A stretch of DNA of 64,000 nucleotides, from the NCBI RefSeq assembly GCF_900142975.1, contig NZ_LT670848.1, forward strand, positions 3,596,001 through 3,660,000, in the 5' to 3' direction. This document shows, one piece after another, positions 37,401 through 50,234 of the stretch. Source of the stretch: Salegentibacter salegens (GTDB lineage Bacteria > Bacteroidota > Bacteroidia > Flavobacteriales > Flavobacteriaceae). The first letter of the stretch is position 1; every line of letters starts with the position of its first letter. The notes beneath the pieces were generated by a model. That model did no database searches and was not told the DNA's origin. It saw only the letters and a list, made by a program, of their open reading frames with translations. A program made the translations under genes and the position numbers.

Positions 37401-37465
37401 TGGCTGTAAGCCGAAGAAGAAAACATTATGCAGAAAAAAAGTATTAATGAATAGCAGTTTTTCAT
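34457..37465 (-). CDS. SusC-like TonB-dependent glycan transporter (pair 2)
   Basis: A 1002-residue SusC. Signal peptide, regulatory-like domain (EGTVLDAETGIPVPSANV), plug with TVLKDAASTAIYGSQGANGV, and a barrel ending FMLGLNLTF. It is transcribed with susD2 from the 266-base divergent spacer shared with the GH2 gene. Intact. Confidence 0.95.
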   Translation of the reverse strand: MKNCYSLILFFCIMFSSSAYSQEKIEVEGTVLDAETGIPVPSANVIEKGTTNGVLTDFDGNFKIDVPRDATLEISFLGYATQEVKVNSQTEIEVSLEQDAAALDEVVVVGYGSQKRESLTGSLQTVEGDELRDITTPSVENMLNGKAAGVYVAPGSGQPGSRGSVVIRGQATLSGTTSPLWVIDGVIVGSGPGELNPDDIETMTVLKDAASTAIYGSQGANGVVVVTTKRAKLGKTTISASSNIGFNELNNGNLEMMNGAELYDYYASFENADQISFPRWNEELRNSNFDWWDLATTTGFTQNYNVSVQGGSETLRSYMSVGLYDEQGAVKGYDYTRYNFRFRTEYKPTDWLTIKPSINGSLRDVEDRQYSTTAMYSNFPWDSPYDEDGNLEPHRSSNWVNSASTNYLYDLQWNHSSNKNYEFMGNMDFDIELTDWLTFSSVNNYRYNSYKSKGYTDPRSNGGQSVNGRITDYRSESTRRYTNQILRFDQSWGKHELNGILAYEFNDYRGETLDAYGTGFIPGFEVLDVVSVPERTKGGISEWAVQSGLFNANYSYDTKYLAQVSFRRDGASNFGDSAKYGNFYSISGGWNIHKENWFNAAWIDALKLRGAYGSVGNRPSSLYPQYDLYSISTNASYNENPGALISQIGNEDLTWEKTFTSGVGFDARFLNDRARLTFDYYEKNTENILYRVPITGLTGVTSIWQNIGEMENKGIEIAVGGDIIRNEDLTWSVDLNLGHNVNKLTKLYETKDASGNYTVRPIIISDGLGIAGSAQRMLEPGRPIDTYYLKEWAGVDPENGAPLWYNVERDDQGNEISRTTTSNYSEASFEKTGRVSPDVFGGFSTGLSYKQFDLDAMFGYALGAKIYNYSRQEYDSDGTYTDRNQMKLRPGWSRWQQPGDIATHPVAKYNNPDQGNATSTRYLEKGDFLKLRSLSLGYNIDLSQFAISNARISLTGENLFVITDYSGVDPEIPASNGAVMGSTGPGVYPSTRKFMLGLNLTF

Positions 37466-40015
<2,550 letters not shown>

Positions 40016-40065
40016 AATCTAGTCTAAAAATTTTAATTTAATTTTCAAAGTCTAGACAGACTTGA

Positions 40066-42222
<2,157 letters not shown>

Positions 42223-42252
42223 ATACGAATATTAACTGCATAAAATTTTAAA

Positions 42253-43401
42253 GTGAAAAAACTAATTCATCTACTGGTGTTAAGTTTTCTTTTTGTGGCT
42301 TTTGGAGGCACCGGTAAACAGCAAAAGGAGAGATCAAAAAAACAGATGCCTAATATCGTTTTTATTATGGCTGATGATTTAGGCATTGGAGATATCGGGA
42401 TCTATGGTCAGGATATTATTAAAACTCCCAATATTGACCAAATGGCGGGGAATGGGATGAAATTTGAAAATTTTTATGCAGGTAGTACCGTTTGTGCACC
42501 GTCGAGAGCGGCCTTATTAACAGGGCAACATACTGGAAATACAGAAGTAAGAGGGAATGGAGAATTTCCTCTAGATCCCGGCAAGAAAATTATTCCCGAA
42601 ATTTTAAAAGAACAGGGTTATACAACTGCAATGTATGGGAAATGGGGGCTAGGGCTTTCCGGTAGTACTGGCTCGCCCGAAAAAAGGGGATGGGATGAAT
42701 TCCTTGGCCATTTGCACCACGTAGACGCACATTATCAACAACCTGATTCATTGGATGTGATTGAAAATGGGCTATTAACTAAAGAGAAAACTCCTACTAA
42801 TAGTTACGCCAATGAACTGTTTACCGATGCTGCAATTAATTTTATTGAAGAGCGGAAAAAAAGCGATCCATTTTTTTTGTATTTATCGTTTACTATTCCT
42901 CATGCTGAACTCGTTGTCCCCGACGCGTATATGGAGCCACATTTAAACAAGGACGGCTCAAGCAAGTATGAGCCCGAGAAAGCCTGGCCTGAAGGGCGGC
43001 ATTACGGTCCCCAAAAATATCCCAAAGCGGCCTATGCTGCTTTGGTGGAAAGTATAGATGCTTACGTAGGAAAGGTGATAACACAACTAAAGAAACAGGG
43101 ACTGGATAAAAACACTATAGTGATTTTCACTAGTGATAACGGTACTCACCTTGAGGGTGGGCGACGACAGGCTGATGTTAATTTTTTTAGAAGTAGCGGT
43201 CAGTATCGTGGAGTGAAAAGAGATTTATATGAAGGAGGGATTAAGGAGCCCTTTATTGTTCAGTGGCCGGGAGTAGTAGAAGCCGGAAGCACTAGCGATT
43301 TTAAAGGAGCATTTTGGGATGTTTATCCTACACTGGCAGAAATAACTGGTGCCAAAATTAGACGAAATTCAATTGACGGCCTTTCTTTTTTACCAACACT
43401 T
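42253..43401 (+). pseudogene. Type I sulfatase gene, 5' part (interrupted by IS256 copy 3)
   Basis: Starts at GTG 42253, 30 bases after the GH2 stop. It encodes 383 residues of an S1-family sulfatase: signal peptide, metal-binding Asp pair (IMADDLGIGD), the formylglycine motif CAPSRAALLTG with Cys81, the active-site GKWGLG, and the late metal motif FTSDNGTH. Cys-type maturation needs an anaerobic or aerobic formylglycine-generating enzyme encoded elsewhere. The IS cuts it near the start of the C-terminal subdomain. The frame stops at 43467 inside the IS. Confidence 0.9.
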
Positions 43402-43427
43402 GGGAGTGTTAGCTCAACTCTGTCTGC

Positions 43428-43459
43428 TTCTTCTCCCGGGGGTACCCCCGGGAGAAGAA
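43428..43459. terminator. 32-bp palindrome in IS256 copy 3
   Basis: Same palindrome as at 1749. It lies in the path of sulfatase transcription and may also cut expression of the aga genes downstream. Confidence 0.55.
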
Positions 43460-43463
43460 AATT

Positions 43464-44702
43464 TTAGTTTTTCGTTTCATTGGTGGCTAAGTCCAACTCT
43501 AGCCGACCTTCAAATTTAATAGCTAATTGTTGAACTACCAAACCCCAGTTCTGCAGTGGGGCGTTCCATTTCTTTTCAATTCTTCTGGTAGCTAGGTAAA
43601 CCAGCTTCAATAGTGCCATATCATTGGTAAAAGCGCCTTTGGTCTTGGTTACTTTTCTTACCTGCCGGTGAAAAGCCTCTACGGCATTTGTGGTGTATAT
43701 GAGTTTTCTAATGGGTGCGGTATATTCAAAATAAGCACTCAATCGGTCCCAGTTATCATTCCAGGAACGGATCACTATGGGATATCTTTTGCCCCATTTT
43801 TCTTCCAGATCCAGTAAAGCCGATTCAGCCTGGTCTTTGGTGTCAGCCTTGTACACCAGTTTAAGGTCTTTCATAAAATCTTTTTGATCCTTACTGGCCA
43901 CATACTTCATACTATTGCGGATCTGGTGGACAATACATAGCTGAATATCAGTCTTGGGATAAACAGAATGAATGGCTTCACTAAAGCCCGTAAGATTATC
44001 CGTACAGGCAATCAGAATATCTTTTAAGCCACGGTTGTTTAATTGGGTCAGCACCTGAAGCCAAAAATTGGCCCCTTCACTTTCCGAGATATACATACCC
44101 AGCACTTCCTTTCTTCCAGCTTTATTTATTCCTAAAATATTATACAAGGCCTTGTGCTTTACTTTGCCTTCTTCGCGTACCTTGAAGTGCATCGCGTCGA
44201 GCCATAGGATGCAATATACCGGCTCCAAGGGGCGATCCTGCCATTCCTTAACCTTGGGAATCACCCGGTCCGTAATATCACTTAGAACGTGTGTGGATAT
44301 CTTGGAATCATACATTTCCTCTATATGAGCTGAGATATCCCGCAGGCTATTGCCCATCCCGTACATGCCTATAATCTGCTTTTCTAAATTATCGGCCAGG
44401 ATACGCTGGCGTTTCGCTACGATCTCCGGCTCAAAGGTACTGTTACGATCCTGGGGCGTGTTAATGGTGACGTCCCCTTGGCTGCTCTTTAGGGTCTTTT
44501 TGCCTTTGCCATTACGCTTATTACCTGCTTTTGAGCCTTTTTCTTCATCGGAAAGGTGCGAAGACATTTCTGCTTCCAGGGCCTCTTCCATAAACTCCCT
44601 AAGCATTGGAGCAAAAGCGCCGTTTTTGCCGGTTAGGGATTCTCCTGATAAAAATTGTTTTAATGCTTTTTCCTTTAATTCCTTAATCTCTTCTTGTGTC
44701 AT
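43464..44702 (-). CDS. IS256-family transposase (copy 3)
   Basis: 412 residues, identical to the other copies, intact. Confidence 0.97.
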   Translation of the reverse strand: MTQEEIKELKEKALKQFLSGESLTGKNGAFAPMLREFMEEALEAEMSSHLSDEEKGSKAGNKRNGKGKKTLKSSQGDVTINTPQDRNSTFEPEIVAKRQRILADNLEKQIIGMYGMGNSLRDISAHIEEMYDSKISTHVLSDITDRVIPKVKEWQDRPLEPVYCILWLDAMHFKVREEGKVKHKALYNILGINKAGRKEVLGMYISESEGANFWLQVLTQLNNRGLKDILIACTDNLTGFSEAIHSVYPKTDIQLCIVHQIRNSMKYVASKDQKDFMKDLKLVYKADTKDQAESALLDLEEKWGKRYPIVIRSWNDNWDRLSAYFEYTAPIRKLIYTTNAVEAFHRQVRKVTKTKGAFTNDMALLKLVYLATRRIEKKWNAPLQNWGLVVQQLAIKFEGRLELDLATNETKN

Positions 44703-44764
44703 AATCTAGTCTAAAAATTTTAATTTAATTTTCAAAGTCTAGACAGACTTGAGATTACACCCTC

Positions 44765-45036
44765 CAACACTTCAGGGTAAGGAAGAACAAAAAGATCACG
44801 AATATTTATACTGGGAGTTTCATGAGTTTGGTGGAAAACAAGCGTTATTAAAAGGGAATTGGAAGGTTGTTCGTTTGGGTGTTAATGATAATCCTCAGGC
44901 TAAGGTAGCACTGTTTAATATTGAATCAGATCCTGGAGAACAAAAGAATTTAATAGATGAATACCCCCAAAAAGCTCGTGAATTAGAACAATTAATGGAC
45001 TCTGTAAGAACACCAAATAGAAATTTTAATTTTTAA
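44765..45036 (+). pseudogene. Sulfatase gene, 3' part
   Basis: Begins with the second CAACACTT and restores the frame as LPTLQGKEEQ. It encodes the last 87 residues, with the sulfatase C-terminal hairpin (ALLKGNWKVVRLG, ALFNIESDPGEQKNLIDEYP). Removing 1371 bases gives a 470-residue enzyme of normal S1 length. The substrate is probably a sulfated GalNAc or galactose, judged only from the locus. Confidence 0.85.
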
Positions 45037-45187
45037 GCTAATATCTTTAGTTCTCAGTATAAAACTTTCGTTTTGATAATTAAAAAAGAAAAAAACCATC
45101 AAAAACAAAAAAAATATTTTTTGTTTCCAATTTTTTTCTTTTTATTTGAAAAGTCAAAGATAATTTGGAGGTAATCTTATAATATAT

Positions 45188-46348
45188 ATGAAGGAGAATA
45201 AATCAGGAGAACAAAGTGTCTCACATACCAAACAAGAAATAGAAGGTCAACCAGAATTATGGGAATCAGTTTATGACCTAATTCAAATACAAGAGGAACA
45301 AATCACAACCTTTTTAGATCCCATCTTAAATAAGAAAGATTTAGAAATAATTCTAACAGGCGCCGGGTCTTCGGCCTTTGTGGGAGAAGCCGCTCAAGGT
45401 TTGGTTCAAAAGAACAGCCAGCGTACTACGCGGGCAATTGCTACAACCGATTTAGTAACCCACCCTGAACTTTTTTTTCCTAAAGACCGTCATCCCGTAC
45501 TTTTAATTTCTTTTGCCCGCTCGGGTAACAGCCCCGAAAGTGTTGAAACAGTAAGTTTAGCCGACAGTTTTTGCTCCCAGATTTATCATTTAGTAATTAC
45601 CTGTAATAAAGATGGTGAGTTATATAAATATACTAGAGCTAATACCAAAACTGCTTTGGCCATTTTGCTCCCAGAAAAAGCCAATGATAAAAGCCTGGCG
45701 ATGACGGGAAGTTTTACTTCGATGTTATTGACTATATTATTGGTTAGTGATCTAAAAGATATAGAAAGTAATAAATTGGAATTGCAACGCATAGTGAAGC
45801 AGGGGAACCTTCTTCTTGAAAATGCAAAAGCATTTAAAGAAATATCGGCTAAATATTTTGAACGAGTGGTTTTTTTGGGATCGGGACCTATGCTTGGAAT
45901 TGCTCGGGAATGTCATTTAAAACTACAGGAATTAACCGATGGTCAGATTATTTGTAAGCACGATTCTTTCTTAGGTTTTAGGCATGGTCCGCGTGCAGTG
46001 ACTAATGAAAAAACCTTATTGGTATATCTTTTCTCCCCTAGTGATCATGTTTATAAATATGAATTGGACCTTGCAACATCTATTTCGAAAGATCCCAGGA
46101 CGATAGAATGTGTAAGTATTGGTCGCTCAAAAGAAAAAGCTCTCAATTCCTGTCTCAATATAGATTTAAATTTGAGTCCAAACCAGGAATTAAATATTGT
46201 ACCTGCTACCTTAATCGGTCAGATCCTGGGGTATTATAAATCCTTACAATTGGGTCTTAATCCAGACAATCCATCAATTTCTGGAGCGATAAGTCGGGTA
46301 GTTCAAGGTGTTGAAATATACAAATATCCTAAAAAAGCAACACCATGA
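45188..46348 (+). CDS. agaS: Galactosamine-6-phosphate deaminase/isomerase (SIS domain)
   Basis: A 386-residue protein with two SIS domains. The first has LTGAGSSAFVGEAA and SFARSGNSPESVET; the second has LGSGPMLGIARECHLKLQELTDG and the catalytic-region FRHGPRA. Length and motifs match AgaS, which turns galactosamine-6-phosphate into tagatose-6-phosphate and ammonia in the cytoplasm. It is the first of four genes whose starts overlap the preceding stop (ATGA with the next kinase). A purine-rich GGAGG at about 45167 lies upstream, an unusually clear ribosome-binding site here. Intact, though just downstream of the broken sulfatase gene. Confidence 0.9.
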   Translation: MKENKSGEQSVSHTKQEIEGQPELWESVYDLIQIQEEQITTFLDPILNKKDLEIILTGAGSSAFVGEAAQGLVQKNSQRTTRAIATTDLVTHPELFFPKDRHPVLLISFARSGNSPESVETVSLADSFCSQIYHLVITCNKDGELYKYTRANTKTALAILLPEKANDKSLAMTGSFTSMLLTILLVSDLKDIESNKLELQRIVKQGNLLLENAKAFKEISAKYFERVVFLGSGPMLGIARECHLKLQELTDGQIICKHDSFLGFRHGPRAVTNEKTLLVYLFSPSDHVYKYELDLATSISKDPRTIECVSIGRSKEKALNSCLNIDLNLSPNQELNIVPATLIGQILGYYKSLQLGLNPDNPSISGAISRVVQGVEIYKYPKKATP

Positions 46349-47271
46349 TTCTTAGCCTTTGCCCTAATCCTTCCATTGATAGTTACGCCTGGTTGAATAA
46401 GCTTATTCCCGGAGAATCAAATCGGATAACAAATATAAAAGAATATCCAGGCGGTAAAGCCACCCATATTGCCCTGGCCCTTGCTGAGCTCGGCAGCGAA
46501 TCAATGTTATATGCTTTTTGGGGTGGTTCCTCGGGTGAATGGATCAAGAAGCAATGTTTAAAGAAAGGAGTTTATACTAATGGAGTTAATTTATTAGACA
46601 ATAACAGAAAGTGTTATACTTTCTTGTCTGATAATAAATCTTTTAATAATACCGAGATTTTAGAACCAGGTCCCAGTCTTACTAAAAAGAACTGGGAAGA
46701 TTTTAAGCTGGGTTATATACGTTTAATTGAACATACCACCATTCTTTGTATGGCTGGTTCCTGGCCAAAGGGTGTTTCTTCAAATACCTATGCAAAATTA
46801 ATCCAGATAGGAAAGAGTTTTGGGAAACGTACCATACTTGATTGTACTGGAAAACAGCTTCATAATGCACTTGAAGTAGGTTTTTTTGGTTTGCACCTTA
46901 ACGAGCATGAAGCCAAAAGCCTTTGTGGGAGTACAAGTATGGAGGATTTATTACAAACTTTAAGCGGTAGGGTTGAACTTGTAGCCTTAACCAGGGGTAG
47001 TAAAGGACTGGAACTTTTTTATAAGGGTAAACTTATCGTAGCAAATGTAAAAATAGAAGGAATGGTAAGCCCGGTGGGTAGTGGCGACTGTCTTACTGCC
47101 GGAATAGCTTATGCCGTAGATAAGAGTTTCTCTCCATCGAAAATTGCCGCGTATGGAGTGGCGTGTGGTGCAGCAAACTGTTTAAACGAAGACCTGGGAA
47201 TGTTGAAATTCGAAGATGTTAATCGATTACTACCACAGGTAGAAGTAAAGGAAATAACCTATGAGCAATAA
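46345..47271 (+). CDS. PfkB-family kinase, probable tagatose-6-phosphate kinase
   Basis: 308 residues of the 1-phosphofructokinase/LacC type: N-terminal NPSIDSYAWLNKL, EYPGGKATHIALALAELG, and the catalytic Asp in VGSGDCLTAGIA. In this operon it most likely phosphorylates tagatose-6-phosphate to the 1,6-bisphosphate. Its ATG overlaps the agaS stop by 4 bases and its own stop overlaps the next kinase by 11. The exact substrate is inferred from context. Confidence 0.8.
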   Translation: MILSLCPNPSIDSYAWLNKLIPGESNRITNIKEYPGGKATHIALALAELGSESMLYAFWGGSSGEWIKKQCLKKGVYTNGVNLLDNNRKCYTFLSDNKSFNNTEILEPGPSLTKKNWEDFKLGYIRLIEHTTILCMAGSWPKGVSSNTYAKLIQIGKSFGKRTILDCTGKQLHNALEVGFFGLHLNEHEAKSLCGSTSMEDLLQTLSGRVELVALTRGSKGLELFYKGKLIVANVKIEGMVSPVGSGDCLTAGIAYAVDKSFSPSKIAAYGVACGAANCLNEDLGMLKFEDVNRLLPQVEVKEITYEQ

Positions 47272-48205
47272 AAAACTATTAGTGGTTGGAGAGCTGAATA
47301 TTGATCTTATTTTAAATCAAATTCAAGGTTTTCCAGAAATAGGTACAGAAAAAATTGCTGAAAATATGGATTTTACCCTGGGTAGTTCTTCAGCAATTTT
47401 AGCTTCTAATATAGCTGCTCTGGGAGTTTCTACTTCTTTTTGCGGCCTGCTTGGGCAAGATAGTTTTGGTGATTTCATTTTAAAAGAATTACAAAAAAAG
47501 AAGGTAAATACTCGTTTTGTTCACCGTACCCAGGAGGCTAAAACCGGAATTACGGTAGTGATGAATTATGATCAGGATCGCGCTAATATAACCTATTGCG
47601 GTGCGATGAATGTTTTAAGTATGGAGCATATACCCTGGGGAAATATCTCCGAATTTTCGCATCTACATTTTTCAAATTATTTTCTTCAACCTGGAATGAA
47701 ACCTTTTATCGCTGAATTATTCAAGAAAGCAAAGGAAGAAGGACTTACTACTTCTCTAGATTTACAGGTAGACCCGGAGGATAAATGGGATTTTGATTAT
47801 AAAAATTGTTTACCGTTTGTAGATGTTTTTCTTCCCAATGAAAGTGAACTTCTAAATCTTAGTGGAAAGAATAATCTAGAAGATGCTATTGAAATGATAA
47901 AGAGCTATACCAATATTCTGGCTTTAAAATTAGGAGATAAAGGTGGTCGTGTTGTTACCAAGTCGGAAGATATCACGATAAAACCTTATTTGAATAAGAA
48001 ATACAAAGATGCGATTGGTGCAGGGGATTCCTTTAATGCCGGTTTCCTTAAAAAATTCATCCAAGGTGAGACTTTAAGCACATGCCTCGAGTTTGCTAAT
48101 CTTACTGGTTCATTAAGCACAACAGCAGCGGGAGGCACTGGAGCATTTAGAGACGAAAAAGAAATTGAAATAAAAATTCAACAAATCAGGAATAAGAAAT
48201 TATAA
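47261..48205 (+). CDS. Second PfkB/ribokinase-family sugar kinase
   Basis: 314 residues with ribokinase signatures (LVVGELNIDLILN, NVLSMEHIPW, catalytic DAIGAGDSFNAGFL). It is clearly different from the previous kinase. A second sugar kinase beside AgaS suggests it phosphorylates GalNAc or galactosamine at the 6-position after import by a non-phosphorylating transporter, a step this locus otherwise lacks; this is inference. Overlaps both neighbours, so production is coupled. Confidence 0.75.
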   Translation: MSNKKLLVVGELNIDLILNQIQGFPEIGTEKIAENMDFTLGSSSAILASNIAALGVSTSFCGLLGQDSFGDFILKELQKKKVNTRFVHRTQEAKTGITVVMNYDQDRANITYCGAMNVLSMEHIPWGNISEFSHLHFSNYFLQPGMKPFIAELFKKAKEEGLTTSLDLQVDPEDKWDFDYKNCLPFVDVFLPNESELLNLSGKNNLEDAIEMIKSYTNILALKLGDKGGRVVTKSEDITIKPYLNKKYKDAIGAGDSFNAGFLKKFIQGETLSTCLEFANLTGSLSTTAAGGTGAFRDEKEIEIKIQQIRNKKL

Positions 48206-49029
48206 TGAAATTAAAAGAAAAATTACAACAACTGCGAAGTGAAGGACGTGGAATTCTGGCCACTAATTTTTATAACCTGGAAACCTTGCATGGAGTATTA
48301 GGTGCTGCTTCAGAAGTGAATGAACCTTTAATTTTACAGCTCACCAAAAGCTCTATAGATTATATGGGACTGGATACAGCGGTTAATTTAGGCCGTACAG
48401 GATTAAAACAGTTTGGAGTAGAAGGTTGGATTCATTTGGATCACGGTGGTTCGGTTGATTTAGCGCAGCGGTGCCTGGATGCCGGTTTTGATTCGGTGAT
48501 GATAGACGGTAGTGAATTACCTTTTCAAGAGAACATTCAAATTACCCGGGACGTTGTAGAACGGGCTAAAAAATATGGAGCACATGTAGAAGCTGAATTG
48601 GGGTATGTTGCTAAGTTAGGACAATCGCACGATGAAGAAGTTTTTACCCAACCCGAGGAAGCCAAACAATTTGTAGAAGAAACGGGAATTGATGCCCTGG
48701 CAGTTGCCATTGGTACTTCACATGGATTTTACCAAAAAGAACCTGAGTTACAATTAGATTTACTGGAGAAAATTGCAAAAGCTACTCCTGTAGGATTAGT
48801 ATTGCACGGTGGTTCAGGAGTGCCGGGTTCCCAGATGCAGTCCGCCATTTCTAGAGGGATTTGTAAAGTAAACCTTGCTACAGAAATCAAGAATATCTTT
48901 ATGAAAACCTTGCAAAGTGAATTGCGTAATAATGAAGAGATAGATTTAAGAAAGGTATTTCCCGTAGCGACTGGGGAAATTACAAAATTGGTAAAAGGTA
49001 AATTAGAAATTGTAAAGAATAATAGGTAA
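48205..49029 (+). CDS. Class II tagatose/fructose-1,6-bisphosphate aldolase
   Basis: A 274-residue zinc aldolase like GatY/KbaY. Motifs are HLDHGG (residues 77-82, catalytic Asp and zinc His), AELGYVAKLGQS, AIGTSHG and VLHGGSGVP (zinc His), and KVNLATEIKN (phosphate binding). It would split tagatose-1,6-bisphosphate into dihydroxyacetone phosphate and glyceraldehyde-3-phosphate. Its ATG overlaps the kinase stop by one base (TAATG). Tagatose versus fructose specificity is inferred from agaS. Confidence 0.85.
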   Translation: MKLKEKLQQLRSEGRGILATNFYNLETLHGVLGAASEVNEPLILQLTKSSIDYMGLDTAVNLGRTGLKQFGVEGWIHLDHGGSVDLAQRCLDAGFDSVMIDGSELPFQENIQITRDVVERAKKYGAHVEAELGYVAKLGQSHDEEVFTQPEEAKQFVEETGIDALAVAIGTSHGFYQKEPELQLDLLEKIAKATPVGLVLHGGSGVPGSQMQSAISRGICKVNLATEIKNIFMKTLQSELRNNEEIDLRKVFPVATGEITKLVKGKLEIVKNNR

Positions 49030-49121
49030 AAGTTGTTTGAATAAAAAGTGTATCGAAAAACCTATTTCCAATAAAGCACAGAAAATTAAGCGACGAATAG
49101 AATTTTAAAAAAGAAACCAAT

Positions 49122-50111
49122 ATGATATCAAAATTTATAGATGCTCATGTGCATTTAAACACGCTTTCTTCAGAAAAAATGGAGAAAATGATGGAATATA
49201 ATTCGGGTTTTCTTTCTATAAACACCAATATTCCATTTTTTGATGAAATTGAAGAACAAGAAAAAATCATTCTTAAACTTCAGAAAAAATATCCTGGAAG
49301 GATAAAATATTTTACCACTTTCAATTTCAAAAAATGGGGGACTCCAGATTTTGTAGATGATGCCATTACTCAAATACAACGAGGATTGGATAATGGAGCA
49401 GTGGGGGTGAAGATCTGGAAAGATGTGGGTTTTGATTATCATTTCGAGGACGGCAGCTTTGTGATGATAGATGATCCTGTTTTTGATCCAATTTTTGATT
49501 TTATTCAAAAGAATAAAATTATGCTTATAGGCCATCAGGGAGAGCCTCGAAATTGTTGGCTGCCTCTTGATGAAATGACCGTAGATTCAGACAGAAATTA
49601 TTTTAAAGAACATCCGGAATACCATATGTTTCTTCAAAAGCAATATCCGACTTATGAAGATCAAATGCAGGCCAGGGATCACATGCTCGATAAATTTCCT
49701 GGAATTACCTACGTGGGACTTCACTTGTTCAGCATGGAATGGAGTATAAAAGAAGTAGCTACTCGCCTGGAAGCATATCCAAATACCTTAACAGATGTAG
49801 CCGAGCGTGTTTGCCATTTGCAATTACAGGCTAAAGATAATTGGGAAGCGGTACGGGACTTCTGTTTAAAATACCAGGATAGGATCATTTACGGTACCGA
49901 TGTTATTGACGATGGAAATACTCCAGATGAAGAAATCGCAGCACGGTTTGAACATTTGTGGAACTTTCATTATGATTTTTTTGCTACGGAAAATACATTG
50001 AGTGCACCTGAATTTAGAGGTGAATTCAAAGGGCTTAATCTTCCCAGAGAAGTTGTGGAGAAGATATTTTATACCAATGCGAAAGAAACTTATGGTTTTT
50101 CCGATTTTTGA
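49122..50111 (+). CDS. Metal-dependent amidohydrolase (Amidohydro_2-like)
   Basis: A 329-residue TIM-barrel hydrolase. HxH metal motif at 9-11 (DAHVHLN), a Lys in GVKIWKDVG that may be carbamylated, His in GHQGEP and GLHLFS, and the barrel-end Asp in YGTDVID. It is 92 bases after the aldolase. It is not of the NagA/AgaA type in length or motifs, yet the locus lacks any other deacetylase, so it is a candidate for a non-classical GalNAc(-6-P) deacetylase, or for a lactonase. Substrate unproven. Confidence 0.7.
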   Translation: MISKFIDAHVHLNTLSSEKMEKMMEYNSGFLSINTNIPFFDEIEEQEKIILKLQKKYPGRIKYFTTFNFKKWGTPDFVDDAITQIQRGLDNGAVGVKIWKDVGFDYHFEDGSFVMIDDPVFDPIFDFIQKNKIMLIGHQGEPRNCWLPLDEMTVDSDRNYFKEHPEYHMFLQKQYPTYEDQMQARDHMLDKFPGITYVGLHLFSMEWSIKEVATRLEAYPNTLTDVAERVCHLQLQAKDNWEAVRDFCLKYQDRIIYGTDVIDDGNTPDEEIAARFEHLWNFHYDFFATENTLSAPEFRGEFKGLNLPREVVEKIFYTNAKETYGFSDF

Positions 50112-50234
50112 ATTGCTATATGATACTGGAATCGCGATTTCTTATAATGTAACATGAAAATTTATCTCCTTTTGATTAGCTACGTACTATTTACTTAATA
50201 ACAATACAGATTCTCTGTAATTAAAACTTTTATT

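Larger units (their letters stand above)
43402..44764 (-). mobile_element. IS256-family insertion sequence, copy 3
   Basis: 1363 bp, flanked by the 8-bp duplication CAACACTT (43394-43401 and 44765-44772). Antisense inside the sulfatase gene, in the same orientation as copy 2, 4.7 kb away. Confidence 0.95.

Noticed and set aside
49170..49535. Minus-strand frame across the amidohydrolase gene
   Set aside because: Antisense to a gene with complete metal-binding motifs; no independent support.
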